Assembly: GCA_019009955.1 (NCBI GenBank)
Contig: CM032233.1
Span: 123,956,001-124,020,000 of the forward strand
Origin: Riptortus pedestris
Taxonomy: Eukaryota > Arthropoda > Insecta > Hemiptera > Alydidae
DNA: 64,000 nt
Direction of reading: 5' to 3'
Shown here piece by piece: positions 1 to 10,235 of the stretch. Positions within the stretch are counted from its first letter, which is position 1, and every line of letters begins with the position of its first letter. Made by a program: the position numbers and the translations under genes. The notes beneath the pieces are model-generated. The model did no database searches. It saw nothing but the letters and a program-made list of their open reading frames with translations, and was not told the origin of the DNA.

Positions 1-189
1 GAATTACGAGTATTGAAAAAAGGTGAGTCAAAAAGTGTAAAGGGATAGATTAGGAACATATTTTCATTTATTCTTCAAAACTAAAATTTCTATTATATCA
101 ATCCCCTGAAGTTACCCTTCAGGGTTGGCTTTTACGGTAAACCATTACGTCTTGGATGGAAGTGTAATTGTACACATTGAAGTCGTGCT
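1..189. other. Unassigned AT-rich edge sequence
   Basis: No reading frame, repeat family or RNA gene was recognised here. There is a short imperfect hairpin, CCCTGAAGTTACCCTTCAGGG, near position 105-124 (described only approximately). It runs into a family R fragment. Confidence 0.4.
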
Positions 190-252
190 ATCAAAATACC
201 ATCATTAGTAAGTCAACAATGATTTCCCGGGCATCGCCGGGTACCTTAGCTA

Positions 253-262
<10 letters not shown>
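190..262 (-). mobile_element. Family R (RTE-like) 5' tip fragment
   Basis: The string TTCCCGGGCATCGCCGGGTA followed by CTTAGCTAGTATATA is the reverse complement of the start of family R, seen more fully at 27934 and 41264. That start reads ACTAGCTCAGATACCCGGC. Only the tip is present, and it ends on a (TA)n tract that leads into a family A 3' end. Confidence 0.6.
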
Positions 263-290
<28 letters not shown>

Positions 291-438
291 ATATATATAT
301 ATATACACACATAATTTTGAACGGACCTTATTTTCGTCATCTCCTGGGTAGGCTCAATGGACATTTGAGGATATTTTTCGATACCGCGTCATGAGTACGA
401 CCTCAATAGCTAATTTCCCTTTAGGGAAACATGCTAAA
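263..438 (+). mobile_element. Family A (HINE-like), 3' part with (TA)n
   Basis: A (TA)n tract is followed by the family A 3' cap: TTTTGAACGGACC, TTTCGTCATCTCCTGGGTAG, ATGGACATTTGA, GTCATGAGTACGACCTCAAT, then a mutated terminal palindrome and GCTAAAA. The 5' part is missing, and the left neighbour is a family R tip joined at the microsatellite. Confidence 0.85.
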
Positions 439-439
439 A

Positions 440-946
440 CTGATGGAAATATTAAAATCGCCCCGTATCTCGTTAACCATTAGTAGTATGAAAGCTATGA
501 ATAGAACCAAAGTTGTAGTAAATCAAATATTTAACAAGATCGGTTTTATAACATTTTCGATTTTTTTTATTTCATCTTTCTTTCCCTGTGCCGATTCTGA
601 CCGTTATCAAACCCAGTTTTTTCCTGATAATAAAAAACCTACATTGGAGGTGAAATGTTGCTTTCAGTTACTGATTGAACTATACATTTTACCTCAGTCA
701 TTATTTTCTACTTGGTTGGTTCATTGTATATTAGTTTAATGCATTAAATAGATGCTGAATGTTGTTGTTAAATGTTGTACTGCATACGTTAACTACCATG
801 TTCTAGGTAAAATGCGGTGGCACTATTAGACAAATAACAGAAATAAAATTTGCCAATTGGCTAAAATGTCACTATGTTTAGAGTAACAATGATTTAAAGT
901 CGTCCAATTCGGTTGCTATTATTAGTTGAACAAGAATAAAGTCGAT
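440..946. other. Unassigned stretch
   Basis: No supported feature. A 102-codon open frame at 431-739 starts inside the family A tip, has no recognisable domain, and is probably chance. Positions about 884-937 resemble 2537-2582, a short dispersed repeat beginning AACAATGATTTAA. Confidence 0.4.
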
Positions 947-1014
947 TTTAGCAGATTTCCCCGCAGGGAATTCAGCTATTGAGGTCGTACTGATGACGCG
1001 TTTTTTGAAAAAAT
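947..1014 (-). mobile_element. Family A 3' end fragment
   Basis: TTTTAGCAGATTTCC, a mutated palindrome, then TTGAGGTCGTACTGATGACG matches the 3' end of family A read on the minus strand. The element stops abruptly where the 78-bp minisatellite begins. Confidence 0.8.
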
Positions 1015-1016
1015 GT

Positions 1017-1515
1017 TTACCGGTGAATGTCGACATTCACATAGTCGCTTGGTGTATGTCCGAAATATTTGCTAAATACCCTTATTTCTGACTTTCACCG
1101 GTGAATGTCGACATTCACATAGTCGCTTGGTGTATGTCCGAAATATTTGCTAAATACCCTTATTTCAGACTTTCATCGGTGAATGTCGACATTCACATAG
1201 TCGCTTGGTGTATGTCCGAAATATTTGCTAAATACCCTTATTTCTGACTTTCACCGGTGAATGTCGACATTCACATAGTCGCTTGGTGTATGTCCGAAAT
1301 ATTTGCTAAATACCCTTATTTCTGACTTTCACCGGTGAATGTCGACATTCACATAGTCGCTTGGTGTATGTCCGAAATATTTGCTAAATACCCTTATTTC
1401 TGACTTTCACCGGTGAATGTCGACATTCACATAGTCGCTTGGTGTATGTCCGAAATATTTGCTAAATACCCTTATTTCTGACTTTCACCGGTGAATGTCG
1501 ACATTCACCATGGAC
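1017..1515. repeat. 78-bp minisatellite, about 6.3 units
   Basis: The string GTGAATGTCGACATTCAC recurs at 1023, 1101, 1179, 1257, 1335, 1413 and 1491, an exact 78-bp period. Units differ by only one or two bases, which indicates recent expansion. Each unit contains this perfect 18-bp palindrome beside a second palindrome, ACCGGT. The last unit is truncated. Confidence 0.97.
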
Positions 1516-1680
1516 TAATGTCGACATACACCGGTGAGGGTCCGAATGTACAAGAATGTAATGAAATATTCGATCTTTCACCGACGTATTTGGTGTTTGT
1601 TGACATTTACCGGTGAATGTTGACATTCACCGGTGAATGTTGACATTCTCTGATTTCGGTCATTCACGATAACATATACA
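1516..1680. repeat. Degenerate palindrome-rich flank of the 78-bp array
   Basis: Variants of the array core (ACCGGTGAATGTTGACATTC and GTGAGGGTCCGAATG) recur irregularly, with shorter spacing than 78 bp. This looks like an older, unhomogenised edge of the same satellite. Confidence 0.6.
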
Positions 1681-1683
1681 TCT

Positions 1684-1872
1684 CACAGCACCTCGGGAAG
1701 ACTAACGATGATGCCTCTCTTAGATCCCGTCCACAAGCAGGCTGACACCGTCAGTTAACGGGGGGTGTACGTCGAGCTGATCACTCACTGCATTAAAACA
1801 CTGATCAAAAATTCCTCTTTCACACTTGGGAGTGCCTAAAGATCTAAAAGGTCTATAATGCCAACCGACACA
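1684..1872 (+). mobile_element. SINE family S2, 3' part
   Basis: The sequence shares GTGTACGTCGAGCTGATCAC, a run resembling AAAACTGATC, TGCCTAAAGATCTAAAAGGT and TATAATGCCAACCGA with copies at 27340 and 59341. The tRNA-like head is missing. It ends in a (CA)n tract that abuts family C. Confidence 0.65.
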
Positions 1873-1882
1873 CACACATATA

Positions 1883-2385
1883 TATGGTGTTGTTATTCTT
1901 TTTGGAGTTTTGGTTAATGTTGGTGAAAAAATCTTTGTTTAAGCCGATATATCGAAAATCTTTATTTTCTCGTCTTCAGGGCTGTAAAATTACAGGTACT
2001 ACTTTATAATATGGCACATTGTTATTAAACTAGAGTTTAACAGGGGGTGTTTATGCTATTATTACTTACCAAAACTAAAGATACCTAAAAACTACTGCAC
2101 ATAACTATTGCGCTTGGGACTAGGGTTACAGTAACCTCCCTTGTTTTGTTTACACAGCAGGGTCACTGCCTTATGTTTTGTATATCTATAGTATATTGTC
2201 TTTTGTTTGTTGAACTATATAATAATTATTATACTTCAGCTATTATATTATGTTATGTGTTTTTACAATGATTGTTTTATTTTATTAAAGCTATTTTCAT
2301 TGACAAACTCCAAAAACATTGACCAAAACTCCAAAAAGAATAACAACACCATATATAAATATAACCTGGTCGAAAACATCAACAC

Positions 2386-2388
<3 letters not shown>
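1883..2388 (-). mobile_element. Family C (foldback or Penelope-LTR-like) element
   Basis: The ends carry inverted copies of TATGGTGTTGTTATTC followed by TTTTGGAGTTTTGG. The left arm also carries the CTTCAGGGC core with a small stem. An extra 30-35 bp (AACCTGGTCGAAAACATCAA) follows only the right arm, so the element is asymmetric and can be oriented. It runs directly into (TA)n and a family A 3' cap. Confidence 0.7.
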
Positions 2389-2426
<38 letters not shown>

Positions 2427-2541
2427 CACAAATATTGAACTGATCTAATTTTCGTCATGTCCTGGGTACGATCTATGGAAATTTGAGGAAATTCCGTACA
2501 ACCTGAATAGCTGATTTCCATCAAGACAAATCTGCTAAAAA
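2389..2541 (+). mobile_element. Family A 3' end with (TA)n
   Basis: After the (TA)n tract come TTTTCGTCATGTCCTGGGTA, a mutated ATGGAAATTTGAGG and CTGATTTCCATCAAG ending in AAATCTGCTAAAA. The terminal palindrome has decayed. Family C occupies the left side of the microsatellite. Confidence 0.8.
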
Positions 2542-3526
2542 CAATGATTTAAGTCGTTCAATTATATTACTATTTGAACAGTTATAATGTTTCATATTGG
2601 TAGTTATCTGATGGTAGTATTCATTCGTTTTGTTAGTCGAAGAATGAATTCAATTACTAGATATATAATACATGGGCATGATAATTCCATTTTATTTGTT
2701 GTTCTTTCTTTAAGTTAGTCGATAAAGGTTTCTTTTTACCTTTATTTGATATATCTTTTGTGAAATATATTTAATTCAGCTATTTAGAAAAGAATATTGA
2801 ATTTAAGTATACAAATGAATTAACAAATGTATATGATTCACTTTTTTACACTATCATTTCATTTCAAATAAATATTTTAGTGACGTAAGAAGGTAGTTCA
2901 GTTGACATAATTGGCTAATTCCTTTTCAACTCTTTATAGAAAATCCCAGCAATTATTTATTAAATGTTTAATGCTACTATTTGTTTTAATAATTTGTTTT
3001 GCCAGAAAATGTAACTGGAGTTAGCCAGTTTGCCAGCTGAATAATGTATCTATGTTTATAAATTGTACATGGTGTTACATTATATTTAAATGAATTTTTA
3101 AATGTTTTCTTTCTGTCAAGACAGAAACAAAAGAAGAAAGAAAGATGAAGAATTAGAAAGTGGAACGAGAATGGCTATCAGTCCAATCTGTGTAGAATTT
3201 GAAATGATGAGAGCATACGAGTGAGCCTTAGCGATGGTGTAACGAGTGGGCTTGACCAATTCCTCTCTTTGTTTTCAATCAATCCTCCAAAGCTTTTCTC
3301 CAATTATCTTTTATCATATTTCCCTTTCGCCAAATATGATGTGGAAGTTGTATTCAGGGAAGAATTTAAAGATTTATTCAAGTATCTATTGATGCAACTT
3401 AGCAGATGATGGAAATCCCACCGCCTGATGAGGAACCCTTTCAAATTTGTCACAAAACACACACACACACACCCACATATATTCTAGTTCACCCTCTCTG
3501 GGGCAATAATATTAATATGCTCTTTA
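2542..3526. other. Unassigned AT-rich stretch
   Basis: Mostly AT-rich sequence without a recognisable repeat or gene. A 62-codon frame at 3221-3409 has no known domain and no clear splice context. The part before 3440 is purine-rich, and a (CA)n tract lies at 3455-3480. Confidence 0.4.
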
Positions 3527-3740
3527 CTATTATTATTATTAATTAACGTCCACTTTTTGCAACTTAGGCTAATTGGGACGGGTTATCTACAGGTTACCAA
3601 CTATTTCTATCCGGGTGGGACTTTGGATGTTATTTAATGAATTCCGTCACTAAATAATTGCCTTTGTCCAAGCGAGAATCGAACTCGCCACTCTAGGTTT
3701 ACCATGTGAGATTAAGTATGCTCCTTACTAAACTGATGTA
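3527..3740 (-). mobile_element. tRNA-derived SINE family S1
   Basis: On the minus strand this has the S1 box B region (GCGAGTTCGATTCTCG), the middle GTGACGGAATTCATTAAATA, then GACGTTAATTAATAATAATA as a 3' tail. The 5' box A end is diverged. It lies immediately upstream of the LINE relic at 3744. Confidence 0.8.
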
Positions 3741-3743
3741 GCG

Positions 3744-4096
3744 CAAGCCTTTGACAAGGTTTGGCATGCCGGCTTACTCTATAAGCTCAAGCAACTCCTT
3801 CCCAACACCTTATACCTTATACTTTGATCCTATCTTTCCAACAGTCTTTTTTGAGTCCGTCAAGGAAATGAACACTACGATCCTGTGGATGCAGGCGTTC
3901 CCCAGGGCAGTGGCCTAGGACCACTACTGTATCTCATATATACATTTGACATCCCTATATCACCATCAATTCTCCTAGCTACCTATGCAGATGACACAAC
4001 AATCCTTTCATCCGATCCCGATCCTATTACTGCTTCGAAGAATCTCCAATTCTACTAAACCGAGATCGAAAAATTGTGCCATGCAAGCGCATAAAG
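3744..4096 (+). pseudogene. Non-LTR retrotransposon reverse transcriptase relic (I/jockey type)
   Basis: In one frame this reads AFDKVWHAGLLYKLKQLLP, then GVPQGSGLGPLLY at 3894 and the catalytic box YADDT at 3984. These correspond to the finger/palm blocks of I/jockey-group LINE reverse transcriptases. At least three in-frame stops (two TGA, one TAA) show it is dead. The N-terminal endonuclease is absent. The RNase H and zinc-finger C-terminus lies 600 bp downstream (4690-5400), separated by a family A fragment. Clade assignment is inferred. Confidence 0.85.
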
Positions 4097-4490
4097 ATCA
4101 ACCTTACTAAACTCGTACTAGTTTTATTTAAAATAACTGTGATGAGCCCCCCCCCCCACACGACTTCCGTATGATCTTATGAAATTAAATTAAAAACATC
4201 TTTTTTTACGAACGGAGGGAAAGTCATTAATATTTCAATTTACTTAAAAGCTCTTCATCGGTTATTCTATTTAAATTTGGGGAGTTCACATTTTCCAAGT
4301 TTCAGATCATTCTAAGAACAATGGCATCAAAGTATGTAAGGAGGGTAGGTAGCCATTGTTTTCTTGAATGTTCATGTAGAGAAATTGGGTTGTTTAAAAC
4401 AAGTGCTGATATGTTTTGGGCAGAACGATTGGACAATTACTGGGAAATGCTCATAGATCCCATCACAAACACTAACTAATTTCGAAATCG
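4097..4490. other. Unassigned spacer inside the broken LINE
   Basis: Contains a C tract at 4147-4156 and AT-rich sequence with no recognised coding. It is either decayed LINE sequence or a later insertion. Confidence 0.4.
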
Positions 4491-4606
4491 TTTTAACAGT
4501 ATGGTAAGGAAATAGCGATTGAGGTTGTAGTCAGGGCAACATTTCCCAAAACGAGTTTCTTCAAATGTCCATCGATCCTACCAAGAAGATGATGAAAAGG
4601 AGGCCT
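4491..4606 (-). mobile_element. Family A 3' cap fragment
   Basis: Reads TTTTAACAG, a degraded palindrome, GATTGAGGTTGTAGTCAGG, TTCAAATGTCCATCGATCCT, then AGATGATGAAAAGGAGG. This is a diverged minus-strand family A 3' cap lying within the LINE remnant, which suggests insertion or recombination into the LINE. Confidence 0.75.
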
Positions 4607-4689
4607 TTTCCAATCTAAATAAATGAAACTCTGGGCTTTATCTGATATTCTATTTAAATTTAAATTAAAAGCAATCACGTGAAATTGTT

Positions 4690-5400
4690 TTTTTCCTAGA
4701 AAATTTACCATCCCACTACAGCATACTAAGAGCTGAATTCCACGCACATTGGCTGGCACTTAAAAACATGACCCCTAAATCACCACTGCTCCAACACACA
4801 CTAATTTATCCGATTCACTAATTTGATTACTAACTCCCCGAAGAATAAATTGATTTACACCACTCAGAAGAAATATATTAACAACAAACATACCAAAATA
4901 CAATTACCCTATATTGGCTGCCAGGACACGAGGCCCTTGGACTTAGTACGTTAGTGGACCATCAGGCTAAACAAGTTATTCTACAAACTCAATACACATA
5001 AACAAACTTACTATAAGAAGCCATTCTTATAATAGCCATTCGGATATGGGAGGTATTTGCGACACCGAATCCTGGACAAATGGCAATCAGACTGGAAGTA
5101 AAAACCACCTCTGCAGTATCAATTAAGCAGTGGCCATCGAGCCATAGGAGTACGAATTAGGATCGGCACCACATACCTGATACATAAACACTTAATGACA
5201 AACACAGACAACATTATATGCATATACTGCAACAAGTACCCAACAATAAAACACATGCTATCAGACTGCATTCAACGAAAAAACCTTGACATACCCCACG
5301 ATATGACTCAACTACTAGCTGAGGGCAGCCAATATATTACACACACACACTAACACATCTAAAACATATAAATATTCACCAATACATATAGAATTAAAAT
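4690..5400 (+). pseudogene. LINE RNase H and C-terminal zinc-finger relic
   Basis: Frame-broken translation shows AEFHAHWLALKNM (RNase H glutamate block), a D-S motif near 4815, and YWLPGHEALGLSTLVDHQAK near 4910-4960, resembling the last RNase H block (W-PGH-x-D-x-AK). A C-terminal finger CIYCNKYPTIKHMLSDC (CxxC-H-C) follows near 5215-5270, then LLAEGSQYI. The last part resembles the LINE at 49512-50126. Several stops and frameshifts show a pseudogene, probably the same insertion as 3744-4096. Confidence 0.8.
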
Positions 5401-5810
5401 GCAATAGGTCCACAACATACTTGCAAAGATTAACAAGGGACAACGTTTATTATATTCCAATAGACTATGAACATATATGAGAAAACCTCGGATATTTATG
5501 GAATTTGTACATGACGGAATAAATAGATAACTCTAAACAGAGATTCAACGTGCCACTTAACCTCATGTCAATCACCTTCGATGAGGGAATTAAAAAAATA
5601 TTTAAATTAGACGGAGTCCAGGTTTCACACCATCAAAAATGCCATCAAAGTCATAATAAGTCAAAACATAAATTATTCAATTTCTTCCTTAATATAGATA
5701 TTATGAAAAGAATGTAAAAAACGAATTTCATTTCAGAATATAGTTTTCTGTTTTTAAACTTTGTTTAAACTAATGACGTTCGGAATTTTTTCTTCCATTC
5801 TTCACTTTCA
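5401..5810. other. Unassigned AT-rich stretch
   Basis: It may include the decayed 3' untranslated region of the LINE at 4690-5400. No other feature was seen. Confidence 0.35.
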
Positions 5811-6535
5811 TAAAAGTCCGTCATGCATGGGCTGCGTCAACTAAGCAGATTTCCCACGCGATGGTTTACAATAGATAAATATACATACAGGCAACACTAC
5901 CGTGAATGTTAAGTGACAAATACAAACGGTAATGAGAAATCTTTCAGTCAATTTACAATACAAGTTAATAATCTCTAAAACGGAAAGCGGCTGAATTGTA
6001 GACAGGCCGTAAAGACAAACAATTAATGAAGTATATCTGAATATAACATATTAATTTTATCGAAAACAATTTACTAAAGCTAGTGCTGTAATTTGTAATG
6101 AATCGGAATGAGTCAACAGAACCTATTCGCATATATCTCACAAAGGAAAAATTCAATGAAAACATCATTTGGTATTTAACCTTGTAATGAAGTGGTTCAT
6201 AATACAACAGCTTGTTGTTAATATGACATGAATAGAAGTTGGTGTGTGCTGAAGGCTCAAAACTGAAAAATGCAAATATCTCAATTAATATTCAAGATAA
6301 ATTTATATAACAATATTTGTAGTACATTTAATTTGCAATAAGATTGGGTCATACACTTTTTCGATCGTACAGTAACATAGATATTTCGAATTTTCGGAAA
6401 CCCCACCTCTAACCCCCCTCCCCCGGCCCGATTTTAGCCATTAACGAATTTGAACTTTCATTTTACATAAAACGTTTAAATATTGAGTTTGGTAACGAAC
6501 AAACAAAAATTGCGACCACTAGAGAGTTAACAGAC
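5811..6535 (+). mobile_element. Family A, 5' part through core (beta module)
   Basis: Begins AAAAGTCCGTCATGCATGGG and has AAGCAGATTTCCCACG. It then carries the longer beta module (catalogue item: AGTGGTTCATAATA, TAATATGACATGA) and the core from AAATGCAAATATCTC to ACCACTAGAGAGTTAACAGA. It stops exactly where the (TA)n tract would be, and the 2.9-kb palindrome begins 27 bp further on. Confidence 0.85.
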
Positions 6536-7364
6536 ACGACAGGATGGTGACCACAACTAGCTGATTGCAACCTCATATATTATGCTATTACTAACCAAAG
6601 CGGGGATAGAATTGTATAATTCTAAGGCGATGCTATCGCTTTGAAGGGAAAATTCAAGGTCTTTCCAAGTCCCAAGCATAAAACTATGCCACTCTATTGA
6701 TGAAGATAAAGAGATTATTCAGTGCTTACGTTAATTCCATCTTTATATTCTATTATTACACCTATTTATTTTAGGATAACAGATATTCTAAACTTAAATT
6801 CGTTCAGTTGCCACTTTTTATTTCAGGGCTATAACAACAGAATGACTGTTCTGTGATAACATTTGTGTTGACCTAAAGCACGGGTAAATCCAATCTTTAT
6901 AGGGAGCCATTTCTATTTAAACCCGGATCGGAGTGAACAGTATTGTTAAACAGGTTCCATTCTACAAGTTATGTCCTATACAATGTCCCTCAGTGAACTC
7001 CCTTGGCTCATGGAAACACATTTAATGTGGCCATCACTTTACTTCCTCATACTCCTATTGAATTAGACAAACAAAGTGTTTTGATGCGCTTCATTTAAAG
7101 TTATTTCACTTGAAAGTTGGACATTGGATATCTCCGATCCAATACATGGGATAAAAAATGTCTTAGATCATAATTTACAGATCTTTTCATTGTAAACAAT
7201 AATGTTTCTTCTTATTTTGGACCCAATATTTTTTATATTATATATTTTATGGTAAGGGTTACAAATAAAAAACATTTTTTTCGGTGCAAACTTTATTGAA
7301 ACTGCCCTACATGTCTCGTGGTTTACTTGCCACCTCTTCAGTGGCTATCACTTTTCAATATATA

Positions 7365-8670
7365 TATGGTGTTGTTGTTTTTTGGAGTTTTGGTCAGTGT
7401 TGTTGAAAAAATCTTAGTTCATTCCAATATTTCGGGAATATTTATTTTCTCTTCTTCAGGGCTAAAAAGTACAGGTACTACTTTACATATATATTGCACA
7501 TTGTTATTAGAGTGTAACAGATAGTGTTTGTGTTAATTCTACTTACCAAGACTAAAGATACTTAAAAACTATTGTACATGACTGATGTACCTCTGTTTAC
7601 ATTAGGAGTACTAATTATAGAGATAGAGACACATGTAACAAAAAGACAGACATTGATAAACTCAGCACCATATACTGTAACATAATGCCATAAACACAAC
7701 TCAATACTATACAATATTCACCCTCACACTATACTCATAAACATATTTACATACATAACACTCGGGCACCCTCATCACACCACAGTATATATAACACCCA
7801 TATCATGATTAGGATAGATATAAAATATAATAATAAATGTAGCAACACACAGCAATAACAGTTGTATAATAACAATAACACAGTATCTATGGTACAACAT
7901 AAGAATAAGTTTAATTATTATAATTTATTATTTAAACAACACACAACAATAATTAGTTGTAGCATAATAAAATAACAATAACATTGTAACTTTAATATAA
8001 CATGAAAATAGCTTTGACAAACTACAACAACAATTGTGATAACATACAGCAATAACAAATGTAACATAGTAGAATAGCAATAATTGTAACAACACACAAC
8101 AATAATTAGTTGTAGCATAATAAAATTTAATAACAATAACATTGTAACTTTAATATAACTTGAACACAGCTTTAACATAATATAACAATAATTGTGATAA
8201 CATATAGCAATAACAAATGTAACACAGTGAAATAACAATAATATATCAATTATATTATTACATAAAAATAGTTTTAATAAAAAAAATAATATAACAATAA
8301 TTATAATAACGCATATCAATAGTTGTAACATAGTTCAACAGGCAAAAGAAAATAAACTATAGTGAAACAAAGACATAAGGCTGTGACCAAGCTGATTATA
8401 CAGACTTGGGGAGGTTATACTTAGTACTCCTAATGTAAACAGAGGTACAACAGTGATGTACAATAGTTTTTAAGTATCTTTAGTCTTGGTAAGTAGAATT
8501 AAAACAAACACTATCTGTTACACTCTAATAACAATGTGCAATATATATGTAAAGTAGTACCTGTAATTATTAGCCCTGAAGAAGAGAAAATAAATATTCC
8601 CGAAATATTGGAATGAACTAAGATTTTTTCAACAACACTGACCAAAACTCCAAAAAACAAAAACACCATA
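7365..8670. mobile_element. Family C element at the centre of the palindrome
   Basis: It is bounded by inverted TATGGTGTTGTTGTT termini. Each arm of about 250 bp carries GGAGTTTTGGTCAGTGTTG, a CTGAAGA-stem-GAAA motif and ACCAAGACTAAAGATAC. The central 807 bp hold AT-rich tandem units. A 137-codon open frame on the minus strand across 7918-8331 follows from the low-complexity composition and is not a gene. Confidence 0.75.
7614..8420. repeat. Palindrome spacer with about 153-bp tandem units
   Basis: CAACACACAACAATAATTAG recurs at 7937 and 8090, and following bases (AACATTGTAACTTTAATATA) also recur at the same 153-bp spacing. A third, more diverged unit follows. The spacer resembles, in reverse complement, the interior of the family C copy at 2100-2300, including a shared GTCAC-TGCCTTATGT region. 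Confidence 0.75.
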
Positions 8671-9451
8671 TATATATTGAAAAGGGATAGCCACTGAAGA
8701 GGTGGCAAGTAAACCACGAAACATGTAGGGCAGTTTCAATAAAGTTTGCACCGAAAAAAATGTTTTTTATTTGTAACCCTTACCATAAAATATATAATAT
8801 AAAAAATATTGGGTCCAAAATAAGAAGAAACATTATTGTTTACAATAAAAAGATCTGTAAATTATGATCTAGGACATTTTTTATACAATGTCCAACTTTC
8901 AAGTGAAATAACTTTAAATGAAGCGCATCAAAACACTTTGTTTGTCTAATTCAATAGGAGTATGAGGAAGTAAAGTGATGGCAACATTAAATGTGTTTCC
9001 ATGAGCCAAGGGAGTTCACTGAGGGACATTGTATAGGACATAACTTGTAGAATGGAGCCTGTTTAACAATACTGTTCACTCCGATCCGGGCTCAAATAGA
9101 AATGGCTCCCTATAAAGATTGGATTTACCCGTGCTTTAGGTCAACACAAATGTTATCACAGAACAGTCATTCTGTTGTTATAGCCCTGAAATAAAAAGTG
9201 GCAACTGAACGAATTTAAGTTTAGAATATCTGTTATCCTAAAATAAATTGGTGTAATAATAGAATATAAAGATGGAATTAACGTAAGCACTGAATAATCC
9301 CTTTATCTTCATCAATAGAGTGGCATAGCTTTATGCTTGGGACTTGGAAAGACCTTGAATTTTCCCTTCAAAGCGGTAGCATCGCCTTAGAATTATACAA
9401 TTCTATCCCCGATATGGTTAGTAATAGCATAATATTTGAGGTTGCAATCGG

Positions 9452-10235
9452 AGGTTGTATAGGACATAAAGTATATATGTAAAGTGGTACATAGGGGTTT
9501 TTAGCCCTGAAGAAGAGAAAATAAATATTCTCGAAATATTGGAATGAACTAAGATTTTTTCAACAACACTGACCAAAACTCCAAAAAACAACAACACCAT
9601 ATATATATATATATTAAATTTATAACATTAATTTAACAAAACCCTTAATAATTCTTTGCTAGATATTGTATTAATAGGTGCCTACCTCTATGAAATATTT
9701 ATTAAATCTAATTATAGGTTGCTACTTTTATTTCTGAAGTGCTCGGTCCCTCTTACATTCGTTGCGACTGTCGTCACTGAGGAGGTAGTTAATACTGATG
9801 TTTCCAAAGCAGGTTGTCAGCTGACCACAAATCAATTACTGATTGAGATTGACGTGTAAATAATCGATTTGTAGGCAACTGACTTAACCTACTTCGGAAA
9901 CCTCAGTATCAACTACCTCCACAGTGAGCACAGTAGCAATGAATGTAAGAGGGAAACGAGCACTTCAGAAATGTAAGTAGCAATCTATAATTAGATTTAA
10001 TAAATATATAATAAATGTAGGCACCTATTAATACAATATCTAGCATAGAATTATTAAGATTTTTGTTAAATTAATGTTATTATTTTTTTATATATTTTTT
10101 TTAAAAAAAGGATAGCCCCTGAAGAGGTGGCAAGTAAGTCATGAAACATCTAGGGCAGTTGCAATAAAGTTTGCAACGAATAAAATGTTTTTTATTGGTG
10201 TCCCTTGCCATAAAATATAAAGAATAATGTTTCTA
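9452..10235. mobile_element. Third copy of the palindrome arm, split by a foldback element
   Basis: Positions 9470-9600 repeat the family C arm up to ACAACACCATATATATA. Positions about 10103-10225 continue with GGATAGCCCCTGAAGAGGTG, GGGCAGTTGCAATAAAG and AATGTTTTTTATTGGT. In the right palindrome arm these two parts are contiguous across 8670-8690. The intervening 9610-10100 is therefore an insertion. Confidence 0.75.
9623..10079. mobile_element. Foldback MITE, about 457 bp
   Basis: TAACATTAATTTAAC at 9623 pairs with GTTAAATTAATGTTA ending at 10079. Complementarity continues inward (TAGATATTGTATTAATAGGT, TTTCTGAAGTGCTCG, GAGGTAGTT) for about 215 bp per arm to a centre near 9850. It is inserted in a (TA)-rich joint of a palindrome-arm copy. 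It has no coding capacity, and the 67-codon frame at 9656 is a by-product. Confidence 0.85.

Larger units (their letters stand above)
6563..9449. repeat. 2.9-kb imperfect palindrome (inverted repeat with 807-bp spacer)
   Basis: The left arm, about 6563-7613, reads as the reverse complement of the right arm, about 8421-9449, with few differences. The clearest length change is an extra GGATCGGAGATATCCA-like segment near 7125 in the left arm only. Each arm contains a family C arm plus an outer 700-bp segment that includes the motif CTGAAGAGGTGGCAAGTAA. Arm ends match as GATTGCAACCTCA at 6563 and its complement ending at 9449. It is either a long-TIR or foldback element or an inverted duplication. 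Confidence 0.9.

Noticed and set aside
190..438. A single composite element formed by a family R tip plus a family A end
   Set aside because: Both parts occur separately elsewhere (27934, 13291). Joining at (TA)n, as at 41264, explains the combination.
1017..1515. CRISPR array from the regular 78-bp spacing
   Set aside because: The whole 78-bp unit is conserved, with no variable spacers, and the context is eukaryotic.
3221..3409. 62-codon plus-strand frame as a possible exon
   Set aside because: No recognisable domain. The pyrimidine-rich stretch upstream is not followed by a convincing splice pair, and no transcript evidence is available.
7918..8331. 137-codon hydrophobic, cysteine-rich minus-strand frame
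   Set aside because: It lies wholly in AT-rich tandem units (CAATAA/TAACA words) at the centre of a palindrome, so composition explains it.
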